A stretch of 43,602 nucleotides of DNA from Longimicrobium sp. Lineage in GTDB: Bacteria > Gemmatimonadota > Gemmatimonadetes > Longimicrobiales > Longimicrobiaceae. Positions within the stretch are counted from its first letter, which is position 1; every line of letters begins with the position of its first letter. The notes below the pieces were generated by a model. It searched no databases. It saw nothing but the letters and a program-made list of their open reading frames with translations, and was not told the origin of the DNA. The stretch is from positions 1-43,602 of the forward strand of contig DASVTZ010000083.1 in assembly GCA_036387335.1 (NCBI GenBank), given 5' to 3'. The position numbers and the translations under genes are program-made. This document shows, in pieces, positions 22,683-31,829 of the stretch.

Positions 22683-23192
22683 ATGTTGAAGCTGAACCTG
22701 GCGGCGATGGACCGCGAAGAAGTGGAGATCCACGAGCAGGTGGCGGCCGACGATCCCATGTGGGAAGGGTCGGACGTGCGGCTGGTGGAGCCTCTGCGAG
22801 TGGACCTTACCGCCCGCTCCGTGGGCGACGACGGCGTTCTGCTCCGCGGCCGCATCCAGGCGGTGGTGGAGCGCGAGTGCCGCCGCTGCCTCACTGCCGT
22901 CCGCCAGCCGGTGGACGACACGGTGGACCTGTTCTTCGCTCCCATCGGCGAGGACGAAGACGAGCTGGGGGGTGAAGTCTACCCCATGCCGGCGCGCGGG
23001 CAGGAGCTGGACGTGACCGAAGCGGTCCGCGAGCAGCTCCTCCTGCGTGCCCCACAGTACGTCGTGTGCGACGAGGCGTGCCGCGGGCTCTGCCCGCAGT
23101 GCGGCACCAACCTCAACGAAGCGGCGTGCGACTGCGTTTCCGAAGTGGCCCCGAGCCCGTGGGACGCGTTGAAGCAGGTAAAGTTCGACTAA
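22683..23192 (+). CDS. yceD: YceD/DUF177 family protein (23S rRNA accumulation-type)
   Basis: A protein of 169 residues. It starts MLKLNLAAMDREEVEIHEQ, the usual N-terminus of this family, which supports the ATG at 22683 despite the lack of a leader; ATG 22707 is an alternative. The central motif VVERECRRCLTAVRQPVDD has the conserved Cys pair (66, 69). The C-terminal cysteine cluster (129, 133, 137, 140, 149, 151; CDEACRGLCPQCGTNLNEA) is the family signature. YceD proteins are encoded immediately before rpmF in most bacteria and are linked to ribosome/23S rRNA homeostasis. The same arrangement occurs here, 24 nt before rpmF. Confidence 0.9.
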   Translation: MLKLNLAAMDREEVEIHEQVAADDPMWEGSDVRLVEPLRVDLTARSVGDDGVLLRGRIQAVVERECRRCLTAVRQPVDDTVDLFFAPIGEDEDELGGEVYPMPARGQELDVTEAVREQLLLRAPQYVVCDEACRGLCPQCGTNLNEAACDCVSEVAPSPWDALKQVKFD

Positions 23193-23216
23193 ACCCAGCA
23201 CTCCGAGAGGGCTCCG

Positions 23217-23399
23217 ATGGCCGTACCCAAGAGGCGCCAGTCCAAGCAGCGCCAGCGCAAGCGCCGCACCCACGTGAAGGCCAGCATGCCTTCCATCAAC
23301 GCATGCCCGCAGTGCGGCGACCCGCACCTGCCGCACCGCGTCTGCTCGAACTGCGGCTACTACCGCAACGAGCAGCGAATCGAAGTGGAAGAGTTCTAG
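23217..23399 (+). CDS. rpmF: 50S ribosomal protein L32
   Basis: A protein of 60 residues with the L32 start AVPKRRQSKQRQRKRRTHVK and a zinc ribbon formed by Cys30/Cys33 and Cys43/Cys46 (ACPQCG, VCSNCG). It is the zinc-binding form rather than the Cys-less paralogue. GAGAGG lies upstream of the ATG. It sits between yceD and plsX, the classical arrangement linking ribosome and membrane synthesis. Confidence 0.97.
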   Translation: MAVPKRRQSKQRQRKRRTHVKASMPSINACPQCGDPHLPHRVCSNCGYYRNEQRIEVEEF

Positions 23400-23424
23400 G
23401 CCCCGCCCGAGAGCTCCGACATAT

Positions 23425-24420
23425 ATGCGGATCGCGCTGGACGCGATGGGCTCCGATCGTGCCCCGGCCGTAGAGGTCGAGGGCGCGGTCGGAGCTTTGC
23501 TTGAGCGTACCGACCTGCACGTGGTGCTCGTGGGCGACCGCGGGCTCATAGAGGCCGAGCTCGCGCGCCACCCGGACGCCCCGCGCGACCGGGTGTCCGT
23601 CGTGCACACCACCGAAGTCATCGAGATGGGGGACTCGCCCGCGCAGGCCGTGCGGCGCAAGCAGGACTCCTCCATCGTGGTGGGCACGCGGCTGCACAAG
23701 GACGGCGAGGTGGACGCCTTCGTCAGCGCCGGCTCCACGGGCGCGGTGATGGCGGCCTCGCTCTTCATCCTGCGCCCTCTTTCCGGCGTGGACCGCCCTG
23801 CCATCGGCGCGGACCTGCCGTCCACCAGCGGGCGCTTCCTGCTGCTGGACATGGGCGCCAACGTGGACGTGAAGCCGCAGCACCTGCTGCAGTTCGCCCA
23901 CCTGGGGCACATCTACGCGCAGGACCTGATGGGGATCGCCAGCCCGCGCGTGGGGCTGCTCAACATCGGCGAGGAAGAGGAGAAGGGGAACGAGCAGACG
24001 GTGGAGGCCTTCCAATTGCTCAAGGGCGACCCCAACCTGGACTTCGTGGGGAACATCGAGGGGCGCGACATCATCCGCGGCAAATGCGACGTGCTGGTGT
24101 GCGACGGCTTCGTGGGGAACGTGCTCCTCAAGTTCTACGAGTCGATGTCGGGGTTCATGAGCGGCTTCCTGCGCTCGGCGATCCAGGAGCAGGGGGTGCA
24201 GCTCGACCTGGAGCTGCTCTTCCGCACCCTGGACTACACCCAGTGGGGGGGAGCTCCCCTGCTGGGCGTCAACGGCGTCACCATCATCTGCCACGGCGGG
24301 TCGCCGCCCATCGCGCTTCGCAACGCGCTCCGCGCCGCCGCCTCCTGCGTGGAGAGCGGAATGGTGGAGCACATCGCGGGGCGCCTCAACCGTCTGGCGG
24401 AGACCACACCTGCACAATGA
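23425..24420 (+). CDS. plsX: phosphate acyltransferase PlsX
   Basis: A protein of 331 residues converting acyl-ACP and phosphate to acyl-phosphate, the first step of glycerophospholipid synthesis in the PlsX/PlsY route. It begins MRIALDAMGSDRAPAVEVEG and contains SAGSTGAVMAASLFIL, RPAIGADLPSTSGRFLLLDMG, GLLNIGEEEEKGNEQT, and VCDGFVGNVLLKFYES, all conserved in the family. It is a cytosolic, peripherally membrane-bound enzyme. The stop overlaps the fabH start by 4 nt. Confidence 0.96.
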   Translation: MRIALDAMGSDRAPAVEVEGAVGALLERTDLHVVLVGDRGLIEAELARHPDAPRDRVSVVHTTEVIEMGDSPAQAVRRKQDSSIVVGTRLHKDGEVDAFVSAGSTGAVMAASLFILRPLSGVDRPAIGADLPSTSGRFLLLDMGANVDVKPQHLLQFAHLGHIYAQDLMGIASPRVGLLNIGEEEEKGNEQTVEAFQLLKGDPNLDFVGNIEGRDIIRGKCDVLVCDGFVGNVLLKFYESMSGFMSGFLRSAIQEQGVQLDLELLFRTLDYTQWGGAPLLGVNGVTIICHGGSPPIALRNALRAAASCVESGMVEHIAGRLNRLAETTPAQ

Positions 24421-25412
24421 CAGAAACCAAGCCGCGTTCGCGCCTGGTCTCCACGGGACGGTTCAACCCCGACCGCGTGATGACCAACCAGGAGATGGAG
24501 ACGCTCGTAGAGACGAACGACGAGTGGATCCGCTCCCGCACCGGAATCCGTGAGCGGCGCATCGCCGACAAGGAGACCCACGCCTCCACCATGGCCGCGG
24601 CCGCGGGGCGCGTGGCCCTGGAGCGCGCCGGGCTGGCGGCGACGGACGTGGACCTGATCCTCCTCTCCACCGCCACCCCGGACCGGCTCCTCCCCTCCAC
24701 CGCGTGCGACGTGCAGGCGCTGCTGGGAGCGCGCAACGCCGGCTCGTACGACTTCGCCACGGCGTGCAGCGGCTTCCTGTACGGGCTCTCCATGGCCGAC
24801 GCGCACATCACCGCCGGGCAGGCGGAGACGGTGCTGGTGCTGGCCACGGAGAAGATGTCGTCCATCATCGACTGGACGGACCGCACCACCTGCGTGCTAT
24901 TCGGCGACGGCGCCGGGGCGGCCGTGGTGCGGCGCGCGAGCGATGACGGGCGAGGTATCCTCAGCGGCTACATGAAGAGCGACGGCACGCTGGCCGAGCT
25001 GCTGTGGCGCCCGGGCGGCGGCTCGCGCGTGCCGCTGGACGTGATGGTGCTGGACGAGCGCTCGCACTACGTGAAGATGGCGGGGCCGGAGGTGTTCAAG
25101 TCCGCCGTGCGCGCCATGTGCGAAGCCGCCGAGACGGCGCTGAAGCGCGCCGGGGTCACGGCCGAGGAGATCGACCTCATGGTCCCGCACCAGGCGAACA
25201 TGCGGATCATCGAGGCGACGGCCAAGTACGCCGGCATCCCGATGGACAAGGTGTTCGTGAACGTGGACCGCTACGGCAACATGAGCTCCGCGTCGATCCC
25301 GGTCGCGCTGGACGAGGCGGTGGAGCAGGGGCGCGCGGGTCCCGGGTCGCTGGTGCTGATGGTGGCGTTCGGCGCCGGCTTCACCTGGGCCGCCAACGTG
25401 GTGCGCCTGTGA
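24417..25412 (+). CDS. fabH: beta-ketoacyl-ACP synthase III
   Basis: A protein of 331 residues that starts fatty-acid chains by condensing acetyl-CoA (or another primer) with malonyl-ACP. The catalytic triad is Cys117 (FATACSGF), His258 (MVPHQANMRI) and Asn288 (VDRYGNMSS). DEWIRSRTGIRERRI and LFGDGAGAAVV are also typical. The ATG at 24417 is within the plsX stop (ATGA), giving coupled translation. Primer choice (straight or branched) cannot be read from sequence with confidence. Confidence 0.96.
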   Translation: MTETKPRSRLVSTGRFNPDRVMTNQEMETLVETNDEWIRSRTGIRERRIADKETHASTMAAAAGRVALERAGLAATDVDLILLSTATPDRLLPSTACDVQALLGARNAGSYDFATACSGFLYGLSMADAHITAGQAETVLVLATEKMSSIIDWTDRTTCVLFGDGAGAAVVRRASDDGRGILSGYMKSDGTLAELLWRPGGGSRVPLDVMVLDERSHYVKMAGPEVFKSAVRAMCEAAETALKRAGVTAEEIDLMVPHQANMRIIEATAKYAGIPMDKVFVNVDRYGNMSSASIPVALDEAVEQGRAGPGSLVLMVAFGAGFTWAANVVRL

Positions 25413-26356
25413 CGGGCGAGCGCATCGGCCTCCTCTTCCCGGGACAGGGGTCGCAGGCGGTCGGAATGGGGCGCGACCTGGCGGAGCGCTTTCCCGAGGC
25501 GCGCGCCGTCTTCCAGGAAGCGGACGAGGCGCTGGGCTTCGCGCTGACGCAGGTGATGTGGGAAGGGCCGGACGACGAGCTGACCCTCACGCGCAACACG
25601 CAGCCCGCCCTCCTCACGCACAGTGCGGCCGTGTGGGCCGTGCTCCGCGCGCAGGGCGTGGAGGCGGTGTGCGCCGCCGGCCACTCGCTGGGCGAGTTCA
25701 GCGCGTACCACGCCGCGGGCTCGCTCTCCTTCGCCGATGCCGTGCGCTCCGTGCGCAGGCGCGGCGAGCTGATGTACGAGGCCGGGCAGGCGCGGCCCGG
25801 GACGATGGCCGCCGTGCTGGGGCTGGATGACGACATCGTGGAAGGGGTCTGCCGCGAGGCGAGCAGCGAGGGCAGCGTAGTTGTCGCCGCCAACTTCAAC
25901 GCGCCGGGCCAGGTGGTGGTATCGGGCGACGTGTCGGCGGTGGAGCGCGTGTCGCCGATGCTGGTGGCTGCCGGGGCGAAGAAGGTGGCCGCGCTCAACG
26001 TGAGCGGAGCCTTCCACTCGCCGCTCATGGCGCCGGCTGAGGCGGGGCTCACCGAGCAGCTGGAGGCCGCGGAGTTCGGCGCCCCGGCCTTTCCGGTGGC
26101 CTCCAACGTCGATGCCACGCCGGTGACCGACCCCGTGGAGGCGCGGTCGCTGCTGGTGAGGCAGCTGACCTCTTCGGTGCGCTGGACGCAGTGCGTGCGC
26201 ACCATGCTGGGGCTGGGCGTGACGCAGTTCCTGGAGGTGGGCACCGGCAAGGTGCTCACCGGGATGCTGAAGCGGATCGATCCGGCGGCGTCGGGGCGGG
26301 GGACCGCCCTGGGGACCGCCGAGCAGATTGAGGCTTACCTGGGTACGGGGGCGTGA
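25409..26356 (+). CDS. fabD: malonyl-CoA:ACP transacylase
   Basis: A protein of 315 residues loading malonyl groups on ACP. GTG start inside the fabH stop (GTGA). The oxyanion motif [14 protein letters not shown] is N-terminal; nucleophile Ser93 is in GHSLGEFSA; catalytic His203 is in [19 protein letters not shown] is near the end. The order fabH-fabD-fabG-acpP-fabF is the standard one. Confidence 0.96.
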   Translation: MTGERIGLLFPGQGSQAVGMGRDLAERFPEARAVFQEADEALGFALTQVMWEGPDDELTLTRNTQPALLTHSAAVWAVLRAQGVEAVCAAGHSLGEFSAYHAAGSLSFADAVRSVRRRGELMYEAGQARPGTMAAVLGLDDDIVEGVCREASSEGSVVVAANFNAPGQVVVSGDVSAVERVSPMLVAAGAKKVAALNVSGAFHSPLMAPAEAGLTEQLEAAEFGAPAFPVASNVDATPVTDPVEARSLLVRQLTSSVRWTQCVRTMLGLGVTQFLEVGTGKVLTGMLKRIDPAASGRGTALGTAEQIEAYLGTGA

Positions 26357-27093
26357 TGGCGGAGCTTCAGGGACAGGTGGCGCTGGTCACCGGCGGGTCG
26401 CGCGGGATCGGGCTGGCGATCGCGCGCTCGCTGGCGGATGCCGGCGCGCGGGTGGCGGTGGTGGCGCGCGACGGCTCGCGTGCCGAGGCGGTGGCGGCCG
26501 AGCTGCCGGGCGAGGGACACCGCGGCTATGGCTGCGACGTGGCCGATCCGGAGGCGACCGCCGCGCTCATCAAGCGCGTGGAAGAGGAGCTGGGGTCGCT
26601 GGACGTGCTGGTGAACAACGCCGGCGTCACGCGCGACAACCTCCTGATGCGCATCAAGGACGACGACTGGACCGCCGTGCTGGACACCAACCTGCGGGGC
26701 GCCTTCAACCTCATCCGCGCCGCGTCGCGCGGGATGATGAAGCGCCGCGCCGGGCGGATCATCAACATCACCAGCGTGGTGGGGATCACGGGGAACAAGG
26801 GGCAGGCGAACTACGCCGCCTCCAAGGCCGGGCTCATCGGGCTCACCAAGTCGGTGGCCAAGGAGCTCGGATCGCGCGGGGTTCTGGTCAACGCCGTCGC
26901 GCCGGGGTACATTGAGACGGACATGACCTCCGACCTCCCCGAAGCGGCGCGCACCGCGCTCTCGTCGCAGATCGCGCTGGAGCGGCTGGGCCGGCCCGAG
27001 GACATCGCGCCGGTGGTACGCTTCCTGGCGGGGCCGGGCGCATCGTACATCACCGGGCAGGTGGTGGTGGTGGACGGCGGGATGGTGATGTAG
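26356..27093 (+). CDS. fabG: 3-oxoacyl-ACP reductase
   Basis: A short-chain dehydrogenase of 245 residues reducing 3-oxoacyl-ACP with NADPH. Cofactor motif TGGSRGIG (12-19), NNAG (87-90), and catalytic Asn112, Ser140, Tyr153 and Lys157 ([14 protein letters not shown]) are present. [14 protein letters not shown] and the C-terminal [14 protein letters not shown] are typical of FabG. ATG 26356 overlaps the fabD stop by one base; the GTG at 26353 is equally possible and would add one residue. Confidence 0.96.
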   Translation: MAELQGQVALVTGGSRGIGLAIARSLADAGARVAVVARDGSRAEAVAAELPGEGHRGYGCDVADPEATAALIKRVEEELGSLDVLVNNAGVTRDNLLMRIKDDDWTAVLDTNLRGAFNLIRAASRGMMKRRAGRIINITSVVGITGNKGQANYAASKAGLIGLTKSVAKELGSRGVLVNAVAPGYIETDMTSDLPEAARTALSSQIALERLGRPEDIAPVVRFLAGPGASYITGQVVVVDGGMVM

Positions 27094-27174
27094 GACCGGC
27101 GGGGTGGCGCCGACGCGCGCGGCCCGCGCGCCCGCCGCCCCAGATCGTGGAAACCCAACCTGGAGAGCCGAGCA

Positions 27175-27414
27175 ATGGCCGACGTCGAACAGAAGGTCAA
27201 GGACATCATCATCAACGAGCTGGGTGTGGAGGCCGAGAAGGTCACCCCCGAGGCCCGGTTCGTGGACGATCTGGGCGCGGACTCGCTGGACACCGTCGAG
27301 CTCGTCATGGCGTTCGAGGAAGAGTTCGGGATGGAGATCCCGGACGAAGACGCCGAGAAGCTGCAGACCGTCGGCGACGCGATCAGCTACATCCAGAACA
27401 ACAATCCGTCCTGA
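27175..27414 (+). CDS. acpP: acyl carrier protein
   Basis: A protein of 79 residues, acidic, with the phosphopantetheine-attachment Ser37 in [19 protein letters not shown]. The N-terminal helix [15 protein letters not shown] and the end [11 protein letters not shown] are standard. GGAGAG is upstream of the ATG. It carries acyl chains for the enzymes encoded around it. Confidence 0.98.
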   Translation: MADVEQKVKDIIINELGVEAEKVTPEARFVDDLGADSLDTVELVMAFEEEFGMEIPDEDAEKLQTVGDAISYIQNNNPS

Positions 27415-27424
27415 CCGCTGTTCC

Positions 27425-27468
27425 GGAGCGCCGCGGGCCCCTCGCCGGGCCTGCGGCGCTCCCTTTCC
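27425..27468 (+). terminator. hairpin after acpP, possible attenuator
   Basis: GGAGCGCCGCGGGCCC and GGGCCTGCGGCGCTCC form a long stem followed by CTTTCC. Lying between acpP and fabF, it may allow higher acpP than fabF transcript levels. Confidence 0.7.
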
Positions 27469-27553
27469 GCCCGCGCGGCGGAGCTGACTTTCCGAGCGGC
27501 GGGCGCCCCGCGGGTGTCCGCCCTTCCACTATCCCAGTATGACCGGAGCGGTG

Positions 27554-28795
27554 ATGAATCGCCGAGTCGTGATCACGGGGGCGGGGCTCGTCACGCCCGT
27601 GGGGCTGGACCTCCAGGAGAGCTGGGCGGGACTGCTCGCGGGGCGCAGCGGCGCCGGCCCGATCACCCAATTCGACGCCTCCAACCACGCCGTGCGCTTT
27701 GCCTGCGAGGTGAAGGGGTTCGACCCCACGCTGTACATCGACCGCAAGGAGGTGAAGCGCACCGACCGCTTCTCCCACTTCGCCATCGCGTCCGCCGTGC
27801 AGGCCATGCGGCACGCGGGCCTGGACGAGGACCGCGACGGGATCGACCACGAGCGCTTCGGCGTGGTGATCGGCAGCGGCATCGGCGGCATCCACACCTT
27901 CGAGGAGCAGCACGCCAAGCTGATCCAGCGCGGGCCGGACCGCGTGTCGCCCTTCTTCGTCCCGATGTTCATCTCGGACATCGCGGCGGGACTGGTGTCG
28001 ATCCGCTACGGCGCCAAGGGCCCCAACTACTGCACCGTCTCCGCCTGCGCGTCGAGCGCGCACGCGCTGGGGAACGCCTTCCGCAGCATCAAGTGGGACG
28101 AGGCGGACCTGATGATCGCAGGCGGCACGGAGGCGACCGTTTCCGCGCAGACGGTGGCCGGCTTCGCGGCGATGAAGGCGCTCTCGGAGCGCAACGACTC
28201 CCCGGAGACCGCCAGCCGCCCCTTCGACGCCACGCGCGACGGCTTCGTGCTGGGCGAGGGCTCGGGGATGGTGGTGCTGGAGGAGCTGGAGCACGCCCGC
28301 GCGCGCGGCGCCACCATCATCGCCGAGATCGTCGGCTTCGGCCAGACGGCGGACGCCTACCACATCACCGCGCCGTCGGAAGGTGGCGAGGGCGCCGTGC
28401 GCGCGATGAAGCTGGCCCTCAAGGAAGCCGGCGCCGACGCGTCCCAAGTGGACTACGTCAACGCGCACGGCACCTCCACCCCCGCGAACGACAAGAACGA
28501 GTCGGCCGCCATTCGCACGCTGCTGGGCGAGCGCGCGCATGAGGTCATCGTCGGCTCCACCAAGAGCATGACGGGCCACACGCTGGGCGCGGCGGGTGCC
28601 ATCGAGGGCGTCATCTGCGCGCTGGCGTGCCGGGAGGGGAAGATCCCGCCCACCATCAACTACACCACCCCCGACCCCGACTGCGACCTGAACTACGGCA
28701 CGGGCGGCGTGACGGAGCGGCCGGTGGGGCTAGCGCTGAGCAACTCGTTCGGCTTCGGCGGCCACAACGTGTGCCTGGCGGTGCGGCGGTACTGA
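27554..28795 (+). CDS. fabF: beta-ketoacyl-ACP synthase II
   Basis: A protein of 413 residues, the main elongating condensing enzyme. The catalytic Cys165 is in TVSACASSAHALG; the two His are in VNAHGTSTPANDKNE and SMTGHTLGAAGA. VITGAGLVTPVG at the start and NSFGFGGHNVCL at the end are diagnostic. The ATG at 27554 has GGAG 5 nt upstream and gives the usual length; an in-frame ATG at 27539 has no such site. Confidence 0.96.
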   Translation: MNRRVVITGAGLVTPVGLDLQESWAGLLAGRSGAGPITQFDASNHAVRFACEVKGFDPTLYIDRKEVKRTDRFSHFAIASAVQAMRHAGLDEDRDGIDHERFGVVIGSGIGGIHTFEEQHAKLIQRGPDRVSPFFVPMFISDIAAGLVSIRYGAKGPNYCTVSACASSAHALGNAFRSIKWDEADLMIAGGTEATVSAQTVAGFAAMKALSERNDSPETASRPFDATRDGFVLGEGSGMVVLEELEHARARGATIIAEIVGFGQTADAYHITAPSEGGEGAVRAMKLALKEAGADASQVDYVNAHGTSTPANDKNESAAIRTLLGERAHEVIVGSTKSMTGHTLGAAGAIEGVICALACREGKIPPTINYTTPDPDCDLNYGTGGVTERPVGLALSNSFGFGGHNVCLAVRRY

Positions 28796-29224
28796 GGGCC
28801 CCACCCCCAGCGTCGCTCCGCGACGCATCCCCCTCCCCCATAACTGCCTGGGGGAGGGGGTTTGCGTGTTCCCGTGTTATGCGCCCGTGCTCGCCGCCCA
28901 ACGGCACCGCACCGTCACCCGTCCGTGGTAGGGGCAGACCTGCGTGTCTGCCCACCCTCGCCGCCGCCCGATCCCTCCGCCTCCGGACCAGATCCTCGTA
29001 GGGGCAGCCCCGCGTGGCTGCCCGTGTCTCGCGCAACGCCGTCCTCCGCCACCCGGTCGAGATCCGCGCCACACGAGCCCCTTCAGTGGGCTTCCCGTAG
29101 TTCCAGCGGGGGGCTTTAGCCCCTCGCGCGCCGCTCAGATCTTCGCCCACCCCGTTTGTATCCACACCGCCCCACCGCTATTGTGTCAGCCTGACACCAC
29201 GCGAGCACCTGAACTGAGGCGCGG
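28796..29224. repeat. intergenic terminator-like hairpin and palindromic repeats; no gene seen
   Basis: GTCGCTCCGCGACGC is followed by CCCCCTCCCCCA/TGGGGGAGGGGG (28829-28860), which is the terminator-like end of fabF and has an inverted counterpart at 31450-31512. Family A palindromes lie at 28926-28953 (TAGGGGCAGAC/GTCTGCCC) and 28997-29028 (TAGGGGCAGCC/GGCTGCCC), here in the opposite orientation to those at 13355-13549. GGGGGCTTTAGCCCC is another small palindrome near 29115. No promoter for ispF was identified with confidence. Confidence 0.75.
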
Positions 29225-29746
29225 ATGAGGATTGGGCACGGGTACGACTCCCACCGTTTTGCGGAGGGGCGCAGGCTGATCCTCGGCGGGGTGGAGATCC
29301 CCTTCGAGCGCGGACTGACCGGGCACTCCGACGCGGACGCCGTGGCGCACGCCATCACCGACGCCATCCTCGGCGCGGCGGGGCTGGGGGACATCGGGAG
29401 GCACTTTCCGCCATCAGATCCGCAGTGGAAAGACGCGGACTCGCTGGGACTGCTGGCGCACGCGGTGCGGCTGCTGGCGGGGCGCAACTACCAAATCGTC
29501 AACGTGGACGTGACGGTCATCGCCGAGGCGCCCAGGATCGGGCCGCACGTGCCGGCGATGCAGGAGCGGCTGGCGTCGGTGCTGGGGATCGCGCCGGACC
29601 ACATCTCGATCAAGGGAAAGACCAACGAGGGGATGGGGTGGATCGGGCGCGGCGAGGGGATCGCCACATTCGCCGTGGCGCTGATCGACGACCTGGAGGG
29701 GATCGACTCGCTCCATGCGCGCCACCGGCGCGACAGCCACCTGTAG
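29225..29746 (+). CDS. ispF: 2-C-methyl-D-erythritol 2,4-cyclodiphosphate synthase
   Basis: A protein of 173 residues forming the cyclic diphosphate of the MEP isoprenoid pathway. Metal ligands Asp8, His10 (GYDSHRF) and His42 (DADAVAHA) are present, with His34 in the GHSDAD signature, DIGRHFPPSD, and Glu135 in KTNEGMGWIGRGEGI. Slightly longer than typical (about 157-160) owing to a C-terminal tail, LEGIDSLHARHRRDSHL. The other MEP genes are not in the window. Confidence 0.96.
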   Translation: MRIGHGYDSHRFAEGRRLILGGVEIPFERGLTGHSDADAVAHAITDAILGAAGLGDIGRHFPPSDPQWKDADSLGLLAHAVRLLAGRNYQIVNVDVTVIAEAPRIGPHVPAMQERLASVLGIAPDHISIKGKTNEGMGWIGRGEGIATFAVALIDDLEGIDSLHARHRRDSHL

Positions 29747-29758
29747 AGCGGAGGACGC

Positions 29759-30379
29759 ATGGCGGGGCTGATCGACCGGCTGATCGAGTGGATGCAGGGG
29801 CTCCCCGGGCCGCTGGTGTACGTGGTGATCGGCGCCTTCGCCGGGCTGGAGAACATCTTCCCCCCCGTGCCGGCGGACGTGATCGCGCTCACGGGCGGCT
29901 TCCTGGCGGGGCGCGGTACCATCTCGCCGGTCGGGGCGTTCCTGGTGGTCTGGGGCGCCAACGTGGGAACGGCGCTGCTGACGTACTGGATCGGCCGGCG
30001 CTACGGCGTGTCGTTCTTTCAGGGCCGCATCGGGCGGATGATCCTGCAGCCGCACCAGATGACGCGGCTCTCGGGGCTGTACGCGAAGCACGGCGCCAAG
30101 GTGATCTTCTTCAGCCGCTTCCTCCCCGGCTTCCGCGCGGTGGTGCCGGTGTTCGCGGGGACGAGCGGGATGGGATGGCTGCGCACCGCCACGCCCATCG
30201 CGCTAGCGTCGGGGCTGTGGTACGGGATGATCGTGTACCTGGGCGCCACCGCCGGGCGCAACTGGGAGCAGATCCGCGTGGCCGTGGAGGCGTCGGGGCG
30301 CTGGCTCGGGATCGCGGCTGCCATCCTCTTTGGGGTGGTGGCGTGGTGGTGGTGGCGCAGCCGCGGGGAGGCCGCCTGA
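29759..30379 (+). CDS. DedA family membrane protein
   Basis: A protein of 206 residues with GGAGG just upstream of the ATG. The family core [25 protein letters not shown] (in part) and the re-entrant [22 protein letters not shown] are present, and hydrophobic helices occur at about 18-40, 50-75, 135-160 and 175-203. DedA proteins are proposed to flip undecaprenyl phosphate or phospholipids and to support membrane-potential homeostasis. The stop overlaps the candidate CTG start of the recombinase gene. Confidence 0.9.
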   Translation: MAGLIDRLIEWMQGLPGPLVYVVIGAFAGLENIFPPVPADVIALTGGFLAGRGTISPVGAFLVVWGANVGTALLTYWIGRRYGVSFFQGRIGRMILQPHQMTRLSGLYAKHGAKVIFFSRFLPGFRAVVPVFAGTSGMGWLRTATPIALASGLWYGMIVYLGATAGRNWEQIRVAVEASGRWLGIAAAILFGVVAWWWWRSRGEAA

Positions 30380-31311
30380 GCACCGCCGATGCGCCGACTC
30401 CCGAGGAGTTGGACCGCACGGCGCGGCAGTTCGGGGTGGAGGGGTTCATCGACCACCTGCGTTTCGAGCGCAACCTGAGCGAGCAGACCATCGACGCCTA
30501 CCGTCGCGACGTGGTCCGCATGTGCTCGCACGCGCGGACGCTGGGGCGCGCCCGCCCGTCCGAGGTCACCACCGACGACCTGCGCCGCTTCGTCCTCCTC
30601 CTCAAGGACCTGGGACTCGCGCCGGCCTCCATCGCGCGCAACATCTCCGCGTTGCGCACCTACTTCCGCTTCCTGCTGGGCGAGAACGAGGTGGTGGCGG
30701 ACCCCAGCGAGGCCATCGACACCCCGACCGCCTGGAAGACGCTCCCGGGCGTGCTCACGGTGGCGGAGATCGAGCGCCTGCTCGAGGCGCCGGACATCAT
30801 GCACCCGCTCGCCTGGCGCGACCGCGCGATGCTGGAGTTCGCGTACGCGAGCGGCGTGCGCGTGTCCGAGCTCACCGGCATCCGCGTGCGCGACCTGCAC
30901 CTGGACGACGAGTTCGCCTCCGTCTTCGGCAAGGGCGCCAAGGAGCGGATGGTGCCGGTGGGGCGCCGGGCGATCGGCGCGCTCTCCATCTACCTGCGCG
31001 AGACGAGGCCGCGGCTGGAGCGCGGGAAGGGGGAGGGGCGCGTCTTCCTCAACGCGCGCGGCGGCCCGCTGACGCGCATGGGCGTGTGGAAGATCCTCCG
31101 GCAGCACGTGGAGACCGCGGGCATCGAGAAGACGGTGACGCCCCACACCCTGCGCCATTCGTTCGCGACGCACCTGCTCGAAGGCGGCGCCGATCTGGTG
31201 GCCGTGCAGGAGATGCTGGGCCACGCGGACATTTCCACGACGCAGATCTACACGCACGTGGACCGCACGTACCTGTCGCAGATTCACCGGCAGTTCCATC
31301 CGCGTGCGTGA
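30376..31311 (+). CDS. xerD: tyrosine recombinase XerC/XerD
   Basis: A recombinase of 311 residues if it starts at the CTG at 30376, which lies 4 nt after GGGGAGG and overlaps the DedA stop; there is no in-frame ATG near the N-terminus, and a TTG at 30409 or upstream GTGs are alternatives. The N-terminal core-binding domain (about 20-105) shows [22 protein letters not shown]. The catalytic domain has Arg162 (SGVRVSEL), Lys186 (GKGAKER), His257/Arg260 ([15 protein letters not shown]), His283 ([15 protein letters not shown]) and the nucleophile Tyr292. It would resolve chromosome dimers at dif. No dif-like site was found here. XerC and XerD cannot be separated from one sequence; D is provisional. 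Confidence 0.88.
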   Translation: MSTADAPTPEELDRTARQFGVEGFIDHLRFERNLSEQTIDAYRRDVVRMCSHARTLGRARPSEVTTDDLRRFVLLLKDLGLAPASIARNISALRTYFRFLLGENEVVADPSEAIDTPTAWKTLPGVLTVAEIERLLEAPDIMHPLAWRDRAMLEFAYASGVRVSELTGIRVRDLHLDDEFASVFGKGAKERMVPVGRRAIGALSIYLRETRPRLERGKGEGRVFLNARGGPLTRMGVWKILRQHVETAGIEKTVTPHTLRHSFATHLLEGGADLVAVQEMLGHADISTTQIYTHVDRTYLSQIHRQFHPRA

Positions 31312-31517
31312 TGGGATCGTGGCGCGGCGGGGGAGGGCAGACACGCAGGTCTGCCCCTACGGGTTTCCGTGTGCGAACAACGGGGCGGCGGTGCCCGGGC
31401 GGGCACGGGCAGCCACGTGGGGCGGCCCCTACGAGATCGGTGCGCGGTCTCCCCCTCCCCCAGGCGGTTGTGGGGGAGGGGGATGCGTCGCGGAGCGACG
31501 CTGGGGGAGGGGGCCTC
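31312..31517. repeat. palindromic repeat cluster (family A) and G/C hairpin
   Basis: GGGCAGAC/GTCTGCCC with CCTACGGG tail lies at 31335-31363 and GGGCAGCC/GGCGGCCC with CCTACGAG tail at 31400-31434. The hairpin CCCCCTCCCCCA/TGGGGGAGGGGG plus GCGTCGCGGAGCGACGC (31450-31512) is the reverse complement of the block at 28803-28860. It can terminate the minus-strand SMR gene from one side and the recombinase gene from the other. Confidence 0.75.
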
Positions 31518-31829
31518 TCACGCCACCCGCAGCACCACGATCCCGCACACGATCAGCGCCACGCCCAGCAGGCGCCCGGCATCGCGCGGCTCGCCGAGGA
31601 TGAGCATGCCGAGGAGGCTCGCCCCAACCGCGCCGATGCCGGTCCACACGGCGTAGCCGGTGCCGACAGGGATGGTGCGCAGGGAAGTGGCGAGCAGGTA
31701 GAAGCTCGCGCCCATCGCGCCCAGCGTCCCCACGCTCGGCCACAGGCGCGTGAAGCCCTCCGTGTACTTGAGGCCGATCGCCCACACCACCTCCAGCAGC
31801 CCCGCGACGAACAGGTACGCCCATGCCAT
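31518..31829 (-). CDS. small multidrug resistance (SMR) transporter, SugE/EmrE-like
   Basis: A protein of 103 residues with four membrane helices. The essential Glu13 lies in the first helix ([20 protein letters not shown]), as Glu14 in EmrE. W-A-I-G-L-K and the loop [17 protein letters not shown] are family signatures, and the substrate/proton antiport function follows from these. The [11 protein letters not shown] segment resembles the SugE (Gdx, guanidinium exporter) group more than EmrE. The ATG at 31829 follows GGAGAG; a longer reading from 32015 is not supported. No guanidine riboswitch was recognised in the leader. Confidence 0.92.
   Translation of the reverse strand: MAWAYLFVAGLLEVVWAIGLKYTEGFTRLWPSVGTLGAMGASFYLLATSLRTIPVGTGYAVWTGIGAVGASLLGMLILGEPRDAGRLLGVALIVCGIVVLRVA

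Noticed and set aside
22301-22975. Unshifted long form (224 codons) of the small partner ORF
   Set aside because: After TWGW the sequence is low-complexity and runs across the strong promoter and first half of yceD, which has clear family motifs in another frame.
30376-31311. Integrase of a mobile island
   Set aside because: Size, motifs and housekeeping neighbours fit XerC/D; no attachment repeats or cargo genes are adjacent.
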